The notes: a model not told the origin generated them from the sequence alone. Shown: positions 17,726 to 25,774, counted from the first letter of the stretch. The stretch is DNA of 64,000 nucleotides from CAYNZP01 sp964401835 (GCA_964401835.1 CAYNZP010000012.1:1-64000), one strand, 5' to 3'. Numbers and translations are program-made.

Positions 17726-17891
17726 AAGCCCGCTCACTTGGAACGGGCTTGGAAAAATTCGTGAAATTGTAAACGCGTTATCGCGGCCCGTTCCTTTCGC
17801 TTAGCGCATACGTAATAGTCCAAAGGCATACAGACATGCCCATGGCTGCGTTACGCTTAAACGGAATTTGGGTCGCAAAATTATTCATTGT
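17726..17891 (-). promoter_or_regulatory. Candidate transcription attenuator or orphan riboswitch leader
   Basis: On the minus strand, between a promoter and the methyltransferase pair, three segments can pair in mutually exclusive ways. (1) Terminator: AAGCCCG (17744..17750) with CGGGCTT (17726..17732), followed by TTTTT. (2) Antiterminator: GGAACGGGC (17786..17794) with GCCCGTTCC (17740..17748), nine perfect pairs that consume the left arm of the terminator. (3) Anti-antiterminator: CCGTT near 17861-17865 with AACGG at 17788-17793, enclosing inner hairpins (GGCAT...ATGCC; CGCG-ATAA-CGCG). Known riboswitch cores that I can recall do not match. A 36-codon frame covers most of the same RNA, so peptide-based attenuation is an alternative. 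Confidence 0.6.
17778..17888 (-). CDS. Possible leader peptide of the attenuator, 36 codons
   Basis: ATG 17886..17888 opens a 36-codon frame ending in TAA at 17778..17780, just past the 5' arm of the antiterminator. The predicted start of transcription is only two or three bases upstream, so it would be read leaderless. The peptide contains Met, Cys, Trp and Tyr in its middle and ends S-E-R-N-G-P-R. A frame of this length could occur by chance; its position is the main argument. Confidence 0.3.
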   Translation of the reverse strand: MNNFATQIPFKRNAAMGMSVCLWTITYALSERNGPR

Positions 17892-17897
17892 GTAATA

Positions 17898-17926
17898 CTA
17901 ATAGACTACTAATTGTTTAGCGTCAA
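17898..17926 (-). promoter_or_regulatory. Sigma-70-type promoter for the methyltransferase pair
   Basis: On the minus strand TTGACG (17921..17926) is followed after 17 bases by TATTAG (17898..17903). Predicted transcription start is about 17890. Confidence 0.65.
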
Positions 17927-17945
17927 TAACTTTTAAAAATATTTT

Positions 17946-18140
17946 TTAAAGCTTCCATGCCTTTGCAAAGTTTTCGAAGCTGCGGTCGTATGTCGCTTCG
18001 GCTTCGGGCGGGAAGCAGCAGCCGGGAAGTTGCTTGCTGGCGAGGTGATATTGCAGGCAGTCGCAGCAGGCACCCCTTCGGCTGCATGAGGTATATGTGC
18101 AGGTGCAATTTTCGAGGTTCTGCTCTTTCTTACATTCCAT
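17946..18140 (-). CDS. DUF6485-like small cysteine-rich protein
   Basis: The start ATG 18138..18140 has AAAGGA eight bases upstream; a second in-frame start at 18158 lacks such a site. The 64-residue product is packed with cysteines: C3, then C-T-C, C-S, C-C-D-C and C-C-F. It ends in a conserved-looking helix with A-T-Y-D-R-S-F-E-N-F-A-K-A-W. This matches the DUF6485 family of short cytosolic proteins seen in anaerobes, presumably metal binding; its function is unknown. It lies immediately upstream of the attenuator promoter and is not obviously in an operon. Confidence 0.75.
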   Translation of the reverse strand: MECKKEQNLENCTCTYTSCSRRGACCDCLQYHLASKQLPGCCFPPEAEATYDRSFENFAKAWKL

Positions 18141-18239
18141 CTTTATATCCTTTCGCACGAATCTTGTTGCCTGAGAAAATTTGAATTAACAGAAATGCCA
18201 TTCTATCAAGCCCCGCTGGATTTTCAAAACTGACCAGGC

Positions 18240-19247
18240 CTAATTAAGGCTCACGTGCAGTTCGTCGTAGCGCAGGTCGATATAGCTGTTCAGGCCGGCG
18301 ACTCTGCCGTGGTCGGTGAAATAGGCGTCCAGGTACGACATCTTTCGCTCAGGCGAAACGACATAGTCTCCGCCACCGGGTGCTGGGAACCTGCCAAAGC
18401 GAATATCCGTCGGCTTGGTGCGGCCTATCTGGGCATACATGCGCAGGTACGGCTCGTTTTTATTAATCCGGCCGTTGCTGTTGCGGACATCTATCACTGT
18501 AATCTGCTCGGCGTAAGGTTTGGTCCGGACAAGCTCGATAAGCTTCAAGCCATCCTGCAGAGCTTCACTGGACCAGATTTGTCCAAAGTCGGGCTTTTGG
18601 GCGATAACGCCTTGAATGTTGAAATAGTGTATCCCAAATGCGAACTCGCCGTAGCGGACGGGAATCTCAGTATATTCAAGGTAACACGCCTGTCGCACAT
18701 TGCCTTGAGAATCTTCAAAAGAAACAACCCATTGCGGAATCTCATGGCTGGGCAGCAGCACGCCTTCGCAGTCCACATAGTTATCGCCCCAGCTACCATC
18801 GACCTTTGCGATTGGCCTGCGGAATTTTGCCGCAACTTCAATAATCGCGACATTCGTATTGGGTGTTTTCTTTTTCTCAACGCGGACAATTTCCCTTATC
18901 CACGGATTTTGCTCAGCTAATTCATAAACACTGCCGGAGAGATCACCGCCGCACTGAGACAGATCCGGAACCAGCGATTCGTTGATTTTTCGAGCCAGGC
19001 TCACCGGCATCCAGGACGGCCGTTCGGTAAGAACCACGTTGACGGAAGAAACATCTTTGTTGAGGGCTCGGGTTTTCACGACGCTTTGTTCGAGAAGTTT
19101 CATGCCGACAACTATCCCGCCAATCATGATTGCCGCAAAGAATAGCTTACCCAGGCCGCGCTTCAACGAGCTTCGCCTTTCGGCTGAAATTGAATCGAAC
19201 AACTTATTAGTTTGCTTTGCTTTTTTATTTTTCGATTTGCGACTCAT
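18240..19247 (-). CDS. FtsQ-like division protein, divergent
   Basis: A 335-residue bitopic protein: a Lys/Arg-rich cytoplasmic start (about 1-30), one membrane span (about 32-50, F-F-A-A-I-M-I-G-G-I-V-V-G-M), then a large periplasmic part. It is the last gene of murC-murB-ddl, which is exactly the ftsQ slot in division-and-wall clusters. The region at about 105-135 (YELAEQNPWIREIVRVEKKK) has the POTRA-like W-I-x-x-V-x-V-x-x motif of FtsQ/DivIB. Beyond that the sequence is divergent and longer than usual. The role would be recruiting FtsB/FtsL or modulating septal peptidoglycan synthesis. Confidence 0.65.
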   Translation of the reverse strand: MSRKSKNKKAKQTNKLFDSISAERRSSLKRGLGKLFFAAIMIGGIVVGMKLLEQSVVKTRALNKDVSSVNVVLTERPSWMPVSLARKINESLVPDLSQCGGDLSGSVYELAEQNPWIREIVRVEKKKTPNTNVAIIEVAAKFRRPIAKVDGSWGDNYVDCEGVLLPSHEIPQWVVSFEDSQGNVRQACYLEYTEIPVRYGEFAFGIHYFNIQGVIAQKPDFGQIWSSEALQDGLKLIELVRTKPYAEQITVIDVRNSNGRINKNEPYLRMYAQIGRTKPTDIRFGRFPAPGGGDYVVSPERKMSYLDAYFTDHGRVAGLNSYIDLRYDELHVSLN

Positions 19248-19277
19248 ACTTCTTTAAACCTTTCAGTCAAACTCAAT

Positions 19278-20249
19278 TCAACGCCGCATGGCCATCGCCA
19301 CCAACCCGTCGACAAGCCCCTCAAAGCTCATGCCGGCCTTTTTGGCAGCCATGGGCAACAGCGAATGACTGGTAAAACCCGGAATCGTATTTATTTCGAG
19401 AACCTGAAACAGCCGCCGGCTATCCATAATTAAATCGACTCGAGACATATCCCGACAGCCCAGGCACCTGTGTGCTTCAAGCGAAGTAGCCTCCAGATCG
19501 CGAATCTGCCTTTCATTCAGGCCGTTATCGAAAACGTATTGAGTACCCGCATCGTCCGCATACTTGGCTGTGTAATCGTAAAAACTGCTAGCCGGGACAA
19601 TCTCGATAACAGGCAGTGCTTTATCGCCCAGGACGCTTACAGTGAATTCCTTGCCTTCGACGAAACCCTCGAGCATGACGCGGCCGTATTTATCCAAAAG
19701 CTCGTCCATGGCCTTATCACGCTGGTCTTCATTTTGAGCGATTACTACATCTATGCTCGAACCGCCATCGACCGGCTTGACTACGACCGGCGGAATAATT
19801 TCAGAAACCCATTTAGACACCTGCTCGGGAGTGTGAAATTCTTCGATAATCATCCAGTCGGGAGTGTAAAGGCCGGCCTTCCTGAACGCCTGCTTTGATG
19901 CAGCCTTGTCCATGGCTAACTGGCTGGCATGCGGGCAAGAGCCGGTATAGCGAAGGCCACGAGCTTCGCAGGCTGCCTGGACCTCCCCGGATTCACCAAA
20001 ATCGCCGTGGAGAGCGATAAAAACAACGTCCAACAAGTCTCGGTCTAATGCGGATAAGTCTTCGGGAGAGATGTCGGCCCGCGTAATCTTATGCCCGACG
20101 CGTTCGAGCGCGTCAGCGATAGCCGAACCGCTCATGAACGAAACCTCCCGCTCCGTAGAAGGCCCGCCCATCAGCACGGTAATATCGAGCTGTTGTTCGG
20201 TCTTGAATTGACCTGCAACGTCGCCTTCCCTGGCAGCTAGTTCATCCAT
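19278..20249 (-). CDS. ddl: D-alanine--D-alanine ligase
   Basis: The 323-residue ATP-grasp enzyme makes D-Ala-D-Ala for the peptidoglycan stem. Visible are TVLMGGPSTEREVSFMSG (first substrate loop), V-F-I-A-L-H-G-D-F-G-E-S-G, and the ATP-grasp strand PPVVVKPVDGGSSIDV with its lysine and flexible loop. V-M-L-E-G-F-V-E-G-K-E-F-T-V and LEINTIPGFTSHSLLP complete the site; the last holds the Mg-binding Glu and Asn. The N-terminal 20 residues are an extra extension. It starts 3 bases after murB and is co-transcribed with it. Confidence 0.95.
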   Translation of the reverse strand: MDELAAREGDVAGQFKTEQQLDITVLMGGPSTEREVSFMSGSAIADALERVGHKITRADISPEDLSALDRDLLDVVFIALHGDFGESGEVQAACEARGLRYTGSCPHASQLAMDKAASKQAFRKAGLYTPDWMIIEEFHTPEQVSKWVSEIIPPVVVKPVDGGSSIDVVIAQNEDQRDKAMDELLDKYGRVMLEGFVEGKEFTVSVLGDKALPVIEIVPASSFYDYTAKYADDAGTQYVFDNGLNERQIRDLEATSLEAHRCLGCRDMSRVDLIMDSRRLFQVLEINTIPGFTSHSLLPMAAKKAGMSFEGLVDGLVAMAMRR

Positions 20250-20252
20250 AAA

Positions 20253-21131
20253 TCACCAGACTTCTATCTCGAGCTCCAGATAAACTTCAGCCGTCTTGTA
20301 AACGGTCTCACGAATAAGATTGATAAGCTTCAGCACGTCAGACGCCTTGGCTCCGGGTTCGGTCAGGATAAAGTTCGCGTGCTTCTGCGAGACGTGTGCC
20401 CCGCCGACGCTTTTACCCTTCAGGCCGGCCCGGTCGATAAGCGCACCAGCCGAGAGGCCTCGCGGATTCTTGAAAACGCAACCCGCATTACGCCGTGCCA
20501 GCGGCTGGGTGTTTTTCTTGTAGATCCATATCTGCTTAACCTGCTTGAGGATTCTATGCGGGTCATCTTCGCTCAGGTTGAACTGGGCTGAGAGGATAAA
20601 TTTTGAAGAAATATTGGTCGATCGGTACTCGAAAGCCAAATCGTCCTTATGACGTGTGAATATCTCGCCGTGGTCGCTCATGACTTCGACCGACTCGATA
20701 ACACTGCCGATATCGCCGAACGACCCGCCGGCATTCATCTTAACGCTACCGCCGACAGTTCCCGGAATGCCGGTAAGACATTCCATTCCGGACAAGCCCT
20801 CACGCACGCAGCGTAACACCAGCTTGCCCATGTCCGCACCGGCGCCGGCTTTTACACCTTCTTCAATGAGCTGCACCTGCGTGAACTCATCCTGAGATAG
20901 GCGTATCACAGCTCCTTTGACGCCTGCATCATCGACAAGCAGATTCGCGCCATGGCCAAGCACATAAATCGGGATCTCGTTCTCGCTGCAGCGTTTGACC
21001 ACGTCTGCGAGTTCGTCGACGTTCCGCGGTTCTATGAAATAAGTAGCAGCGCCGCCTATTTCAAACCACGTGTACTTCGCCAGTGGTTCTTCGCTTCTAA
21101 CTATTTTCTCTAAGCCAGCAAACAATTTCAT
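20253..21131 (-). CDS. murB: UDP-N-acetylenolpyruvoylglucosamine reductase
   Basis: The likely start is ATG 21129..21131 (MKLFAGLEKIVRSEEPLAKY), inside the last 35 bases of murC; frames further upstream only read through murC sequence. The 292-residue product is a type II MurB (compact form). It has FAD-binding Y-V-L-G-H-G-A-N-L-L-V, GLSGMECLTGIPGTVGGSVKMNAG, and the active-site region A-G-C-V-F-K-N-P-R with the catalytic Ser/Cys neighbourhood. The C-terminal K-G-K-S-V-G-G-A-H-V-S-Q-K-H-A-N-F-I carries the conserved H and N. It reduces the enolpyruvyl ether of UDP-GlcNAc with NADPH. Confidence 0.94.
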   Translation of the reverse strand: MKLFAGLEKIVRSEEPLAKYTWFEIGGAATYFIEPRNVDELADVVKRCSENEIPIYVLGHGANLLVDDAGVKGAVIRLSQDEFTQVQLIEEGVKAGAGADMGKLVLRCVREGLSGMECLTGIPGTVGGSVKMNAGGSFGDIGSVIESVEVMSDHGEIFTRHKDDLAFEYRSTNISSKFILSAQFNLSEDDPHRILKQVKQIWIYKKNTQPLARRNAGCVFKNPRGLSAGALIDRAGLKGKSVGGAHVSQKHANFILTEPGAKASDVLKLINLIRETVYKTAEVYLELEIEVW

Positions 21132-22539
21132 CGGCCACTTCCCAAATGTTTCCAGCCCCCATCGTAACAACCAAATCACCACCACGAAGCCCGTGCTCCA
21201 TGTGGCTGACGATATCATCCAGCTTCTCAAGATAAATAGCCGCCCCGCCGTTGAGGCGAATCTGGGCAACCAAATCCTGAGATGAAATGTAATCTTTCTC
21301 TCTGATACTGTCCCGCACAAAATAAATATCCGGAACGATAACTTCATCAGCCGAGCCGAAACAGCGGGCGAAGTCCTTCAGCAAAAACCGCGTGCGGCTA
21401 TGTTGGTGCGGCTGAAATACACAAATCAACCGCTTGGGCTGATAGTGTTCGCGGATGGCCTTTAGCGTCGCCTGTATCTCGGTTGGGTGATGCGCGTAAT
21501 CGTCAAGGACAGTAACACCATCGATCTGTGCCTTGAGAGTCATCCGCCTGTGGGCACCGCGGAAGCTCGCGAGATTATCCGCTATCTTCTGGGCATCCAG
21601 TCCGGCGTGATAAAGAATCGCCGTTGCCGCCAGCGAATTATAGACATTATGCAGGCCCGGCAGCGGCACGGCCAGTTTGCAAAAGTCCTGACCGTTGAAG
21701 AGGACATCGACATCGAACTTGCCGCGATTGGCCTGGAGGTTTACCCCGCGCCAGTTGCACTTTTCGTCCAGGCCGAAAGTCTGCACCTCGCTACTGGTCG
21801 AGGCGACCGCCTCTGCGACATAGCGGTCTTCGCCGTTGGCGATAATGACGCCCTCAGCCGGCACGAGGCCGCTAAATGCGCGGAAGGCCTCGACAATGTC
21901 CCCAATATCCTTGTAGCAGTCGAGGTGATCCTCGTCTATGTTCAGAATCGTCGCAAGATGCGGGCTAAGGTTCAAAAAGCTCCTGTCGAACTCGCAGGCC
22001 TCGGCTACGAAGTGCTTGCCGCTACCGACACCGCTTGGCCCGCCGAGTTGCTCGACGGTGGCTCCGACGACAAAGCTCGGGTCTACCCCAGCAGCCTGCA
22101 GCGTATAAGCCACCATCGCCGTCGTCGTGCTCTTTCCGTGCGTGCCCGCTATGGCAATGCCCGTCCGCTCAGCCATCAGACTGCCGAGCATCTGGCTGTA
22201 CTTCAGCACCGTAGCTCCGTTTTGCCTTGCTGCGATGAGTTCGGGGTTCTGCTCGTTGACCGCGGCTGAATAGACCACCATGTCACAATCGGCCGGAACG
22301 TTCTGGCTGCGCTGGCCGATGTGCACCACCGCACCCTGCTCCCTCAGCCGCTCTATTGTGCCGCTTTCGGCATTGTCCGAACCGCTGACTATCGAACCAT
22401 GGTCGAGAAGCATAGCCGCAAGCGCCCGCATCCCCGTACCGCCGACACCGATGAGGTGTATCCGGCAGCCGGCGTAACAGCCGCACTTGTCTGCCTGGGA
22501 TTCGGTGATTGGGTTTTCGCTTCTCATGCCGTCAGGCAT
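21097..22539 (-). CDS. murC: UDP-N-acetylmuramate--L-alanine ligase
   Basis: The start is placed at ATG 22537..22539 because AAAGGA lies just upstream; an in-frame ATG at 22566 precedes that site. The 480-residue enzyme has the three Mur ligase domains. The UDP-binding Rossmann domain is RIHLIGVGGTGMRALAAMLL. The central ATPase is G-T-H-G-K-S-T-T-T-A-M-V, with E-A-C-E-F-D-R-S-F and N-I-D-E-D-H-L-D. The C-terminal domain contains DDYAHHPTEIQAT and F-Q-P-H-Q-H-S-R-T. It adds L-Ala to UDP-MurNAc and is the first gene of murC-murB-ddl-ftsQ. Its 3' end overlaps murB by 35 bases, implying coupled translation. Confidence 0.96.
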   Translation of the reverse strand: MPDGMRSENPITESQADKCGCYAGCRIHLIGVGGTGMRALAAMLLDHGSIVSGSDNAESGTIERLREQGAVVHIGQRSQNVPADCDMVVYSAAVNEQNPELIAARQNGATVLKYSQMLGSLMAERTGIAIAGTHGKSTTTAMVAYTLQAAGVDPSFVVGATVEQLGGPSGVGSGKHFVAEACEFDRSFLNLSPHLATILNIDEDHLDCYKDIGDIVEAFRAFSGLVPAEGVIIANGEDRYVAEAVASTSSEVQTFGLDEKCNWRGVNLQANRGKFDVDVLFNGQDFCKLAVPLPGLHNVYNSLAATAILYHAGLDAQKIADNLASFRGAHRRMTLKAQIDGVTVLDDYAHHPTEIQATLKAIREHYQPKRLICVFQPHQHSRTRFLLKDFARCFGSADEVIVPDIYFVRDSIREKDYISSQDLVAQIRLNGGAAIYLEKLDDIVSHMEHGLRGGDLVVTMGAGNIWEVADEIVCWLRENS

Positions 22540-22716
22540 AGTATCCTTTCCGTTTGCATACGTCAATTTCGCCCATCCCTGGGCGCGTAAACTGCCTGAG
22601 GGGTCGAATAATCTTCCCCGAGCTATTTCTGTTTTATCGCCATAACCAGCCGCTTTTCTTTAGAGAAGTAATTGGAAGGAGTTACATACCCGATACGAGC
22701 TGGAAATTTGAAAAAA

Positions 22717-23232
22717 TTACGGCCAGAAGGCAGCGACCGCTACCACCAGCCAGATGATTATGCCGATGACCAATTTCGATATTATCCCCAGAAAGCTGCC
22801 CGCCCCAGCTGCAAAGCCGATTCGTGCCGAATGCCGATGGCCGTTGCCGGCTGAAGCTTCCGACAGCGACGCCCCAACAAACGCCCCGCCGCATACGCCA
22901 ATGAGCGTGCCGAGGATGGGAATCGGAATAACGAACGTGCATACAACCGCCCCGCAGATACCCCCGACAATGGCGAATACGCTGCTCCACCTGCTGCCGC
23001 CAGAGCCCTTCACGCCCAGGGCAGAAGCCAGAAATTCCAGCAGCTCTCCAATAATCGCAAGTGTAACGACAGCTGCCAGCGTCCAGATACTGAACATCTC
23101 ATCGTCAGCCCTGTACCACGCCAGCAAAACGGTAGCCGTTACCATCAGCCAATTGCCCGGCAGCATGAAAACGGTCAGCACCAGCCCGCCGGCATTTACT
23201 ATCAGCAACAATATCGCCCAGAGATATTCCAT
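22717..23232 (-). CDS. DUF456 family membrane protein
   Basis: The start ATG 23230..23232 follows AAAGGCGGAA. The 171-residue product is highly hydrophobic with about five membrane spans and glycine-zipper-like stretches. FMLPGNWLMVTATVLLAW and VGGICGAVVCTFVIPIPILG are typical of DUF456, as are the repeated G-x-x-x-G runs in V-C-G-G-A-F-V-G-A. The function of the family is unknown. The gene is 177 bases upstream of murC in the same direction and could share its promoter. Confidence 0.75.
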   Translation of the reverse strand: MEYLWAILLLIVNAGGLVLTVFMLPGNWLMVTATVLLAWYRADDEMFSIWTLAAVVTLAIIGELLEFLASALGVKGSGGSRWSSVFAIVGGICGAVVCTFVIPIPILGTLIGVCGGAFVGASLSEASAGNGHRHSARIGFAAGAGSFLGIISKLVIGIIIWLVVAVAAFWP

Positions 23233-23335
23233 TTCCGCCTTTGCACTAAATTTATGAAACCCGAAACAGTTGGGTGTCATATCCTACCCGAAAAGGATAT
23301 ATTGTTAGGGACATATACATCAAGGGGAGAAAAAG

Positions 23336-23812
23336 ATGGAAAGAAAATTTCTGGCGGTAAAGGCATTTAATTCGGGGCAGAATTGTTCTCAGGCAATCCT
23401 TTCCACTTTCGGTGCGGATTTTGGGCTTGATACGGACCTGGCCTTGAAATTGGCCGCTCCTTTCGGCGGCGGCATGGGCCATACCGGCCGAACCTGCGGA
23501 GCCGTTACCGGGGCATTGATGGTAATTGGCCTGCACTGCGGCAAAGACGCCAAGTTCACACCCAAGCAAAAGGCCGCTTCCTATAAACTGGCGGAAAAGT
23601 TCATTGGAAAATTTCAGGCCCGCAACAAATCAGCCCAATGTAAGGACCTTCTCGGCTGTGATATCTCTACTGCCGATGGTATGGAGATGGCCAAAAAGGG
23701 AAACCTCTTCAAAACCGTTTGCCCCAAAATGGTCAAAGACGCCTCAGAAATTCTGGAAGATTTTTTAATAAAAGATTTATCAAGAGATTTGGCAAAAAAA
23801 TCGACAAACTAA
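23336..23812 (+). CDS. C_GCAxxG_C_C family redox/metal-site protein
   Basis: The 158-residue protein shows the name-giving cysteine pattern of this family (TIGR01909/PF09719): N-C-S-Q with Cys17, R-T-C-G-A-V-T-G-A with Cys54, then Cys68, Cys103, Cys109 and Cys129. Glycine-rich A-P-F-G-G-G-M-G-H precedes the second cysteine. Members occur mostly in anaerobes and are thought to bind a metal or act in redox chemistry; no function is established. A ribosome site (AGGGGAGAAAAAG) precedes the start. It is divergent from the DUF456 gene. Confidence 0.85.
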   Translation: MERKFLAVKAFNSGQNCSQAILSTFGADFGLDTDLALKLAAPFGGGMGHTGRTCGAVTGALMVIGLHCGKDAKFTPKQKAASYKLAEKFIGKFQARNKSAQCKDLLGCDISTADGMEMAKKGNLFKTVCPKMVKDASEILEDFLIKDLSRDLAKKSTN

Positions 23813-23818
23813 GTTTGA

Positions 23819-23831
23819 AGGGCGGGCATGC
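23819..23831 (+). repeat. Left copy of a 13-bp direct repeat flanking the subtilase gene
   Basis: AGGGCGGGCATGC, identical to 25605..25617. Similarity continues weakly beyond it (CTCTTCCCCTCTTAAAAT against CTATTCCCCTTCTGAAAAT). Confidence 0.6.
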
Positions 23832-23885
23832 CAGAACGAATTGCCCTCTTCCCCTCTTAAAATACTATTTATTTAGAAATCCGGC

Positions 23886-23915
23886 TTGACAACCCCTCCC
23901 ATTTTAGCCTAATTA
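23886..23915 (+). promoter_or_regulatory. Promoter for the subtilase-like gene
   Basis: TTGACA (23886..23891) is followed after 18 bases by TAATTA (23910..23915), about 75 bases before the start codon. Confidence 0.5.
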
Positions 23916-23991
23916 ATTAGTAATACGTTATTGTTAAACTTTATGCCAAATACGACACTCCAGTGCAAATGAAGTTGCAAAAGGAAATATT

Positions 23992-25599
23992 ATGACTCGA
24001 TATCAAATATTGTGCTTGGCAACAGTTCTCTTAGCCATTAATTGGATTCCTGATTTTAATAATTTAAAGGCTGGAGAAAATAACAGCGGGTCAGAACTCA
24101 CGGACAAAGTCTCCGAACTAAAGATAAAGACAGCAAAATTTGATGATGTTATTCGCATCTTTGGGGAACCATTAAAATATGCTTGGGGAAACAAAACTTT
24201 CAGAAAAGACAATCTGCCTTCAACCTATTGCGCTGTTTATCCTAATAATTTTGTTGTGGTAATGAGTGGCCATCGAGTAGTGGAACTTCGTTTTCATAAA
24301 CCAGGCTACATTTTTAATGGCGAGCTCCAAGTTGGTTCTTCACTTGAAGACGCTCTTGAAATTCTAGGACAGCCCCAAAATACTATTGAAGGAAAACCAA
24401 ATGGGTGGAAGCCTGGAATACTTTACAAAGAAATCGATGGAAAGAAGGGTTATTGCTACTATTCCTGCCCCGACCAGAATATTCGTCTTTTTTTTCAAAA
24501 CTATTTTGTAAATGGTCTGTATATCACTAGCGGTAATGAATACAAAACTCGTGGTAATGATTACAAAGCTTCGCGTGGTTCGTTTAGAAAAGTACGACCC
24601 ATCAAATCTGTTAAGCAATTTGATGATGTGCGTTGGAAAGATTTGAGTGCTCTCAACCTTTCAAAGAAATCAAATCTAACTTTTTCTTTGCGGTTTAATG
24701 AAAAAACAATATGGCCAACTGCCTCAAATATGCCAAAAAATGAAGATCCACAAACAATATTGCGAAACGCAATGAATCCGGGATTAGGTATCCGTGAGCT
24801 CCATAAAAAAGGCATTACTGGTAAAGGGATAAGTGTCGCTATAATCGACCAGCCTCTGTTTGTTAACAATCCGGAATTTGCGAAAAATATAGTTTCATAT
24901 CACGATGTAGGTTGCGGAACTGAAGGCAGTATGCATGGCCCAGCTGTTGCAAGTCTTTTGGTCGGTGTCAACTGCGGCACAGCCCCAGATGCGAAACTTT
25001 ATTACGTTGCGGCACCTTCCTGGACGAAGGATACATACTATTATGCATTAGCTCTCGATTGGATAATCGAAAAGAATAAAAACTTGCCAAAAAAGAATAA
25101 AATCCGAGTTGTGTCAGTCTCAGCTGCACCATCTGGTCTTATGTCCCCTTTTGAAAAAAACAAGAAAATGTGGGACAAAGCCTGTGCCCGAGCCGAAAAA
25201 GACGGGATTCTTGTTCTTGACTGCACAAATCATCGAGGTTTCATTGGCCTTTGTTGGTATGACCGACGCGACCCGGAAAATATAACCAAATGTAAGCCCG
25301 GGTTTAGAGGGCTAAAGTCGAGGTCGTATCCTAATCGCATTCTTGCTCCTACAGCCCCACGAACAACAAGCGAACAATATGAAAAAGACGATTTTATATA
25401 TCAGTATTGTGGCCGTGGTGGACTAAGCTGGGCAATTCCTTACACAGCAGGAGTGCTTTCACTTGGATGGCAAATTCGTCCAGATCTGTCCCCCCAAGAA
25501 ATGCGGAATCTACTTTTCGCTTCCGCTTACAAAACAAATAATGGTTGCGTTATTATTGATCCTAAAAACTTTATTCGGTTTGTTTCGAAATATAAATAG
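23992..25599 (+). CDS. Exported subtilisin-like (S8) peptidase with paired N-terminal repeats
   Basis: The 535-residue protein has an N-terminal signal-like hydrophobic segment (1-20). Residues 45-140 hold two related segments, FDDVIRIFGEPLKYAWG and LEDALEILGQPQNTIEG, of a small repeat resembling the SmpA/OmlA-type fold. The C-terminal subtilase core (about 270-530) retains a plausible triad: Asp286 in ISVAIIDQPLF, His315 in GSMHGPAVAS and Ser479 in GGLSWAIPYTAG, with Asn413 for the oxyanion hole. The usual G-T-S-M-A-x-P is thus changed to G-L-S-W-A-I-P. Codon use is more A/T-rich than in neighbours, and 13-bp direct repeats flank the gene. Foreign origin is possible. Confidence 0.75.
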   Translation: MTRYQILCLATVLLAINWIPDFNNLKAGENNSGSELTDKVSELKIKTAKFDDVIRIFGEPLKYAWGNKTFRKDNLPSTYCAVYPNNFVVVMSGHRVVELRFHKPGYIFNGELQVGSSLEDALEILGQPQNTIEGKPNGWKPGILYKEIDGKKGYCYYSCPDQNIRLFFQNYFVNGLYITSGNEYKTRGNDYKASRGSFRKVRPIKSVKQFDDVRWKDLSALNLSKKSNLTFSLRFNEKTIWPTASNMPKNEDPQTILRNAMNPGLGIRELHKKGITGKGISVAIIDQPLFVNNPEFAKNIVSYHDVGCGTEGSMHGPAVASLLVGVNCGTAPDAKLYYVAAPSWTKDTYYYALALDWIIEKNKNLPKKNKIRVVSVSAAPSGLMSPFEKNKKMWDKACARAEKDGILVLDCTNHRGFIGLCWYDRRDPENITKCKPGFRGLKSRSYPNRILAPTAPRTTSEQYEKDDFIYQYCGRGGLSWAIPYTAGVLSLGWQIRPDLSPQEMRNLLFASAYKTNNGCVIIDPKNFIRFVSKYK

Positions 25600-25604
25600 T
25601 TAAT

Positions 25605-25617
25605 AGGGCGGGCATGC
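25605..25617 (+). repeat. Right copy of the 13-bp direct repeat
   Basis: AGGGCGGGCATGC, matching 23819..23831 on the other side of the subtilase gene. Confidence 0.6.
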
Positions 25618-25738
25618 TCATCCTATTCCCCTTCTGAAAATCCCAAAAATTTCTTTTCCCGGCCTGGCTTGGGTTTAGCTGCTCTGCCCAAATTTTTCGT
25701 TACCGCTTTGCGCGGAAAGTGCCGGCTTGGGCGGGTAT

Positions 25739-25774
25739 ATATGGAAGGGTTGTGCCTTCCGGATTTTTCCATAT
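25739..25774 (+). terminator. Hairpin with alternative inner stem, probable terminator
   Basis: ATATGGAA (25739..25746) pairs with TTCCATAT (25767..25774) and is followed by TTTTAGTTTTTT. An inner GGAAGG/CCTTCC pair competes with it. It lies 140 bases after the subtilase gene; nothing else is in between. Confidence 0.5.

Noticed and set aside
17726..17891. A match to SAM, purine, cobalamin, c-di-GMP or T-box leaders
   Set aside because: I compared the conserved cores from memory; a GACTATTACG end is faintly purine-like, but the three-way junction and its conserved loops are missing, and no T-box sequence fits.
21487..22269. A 260-codon plus-strand frame opposite murC
   Set aside because: It shadows the MurC coding strand; no family is visible.
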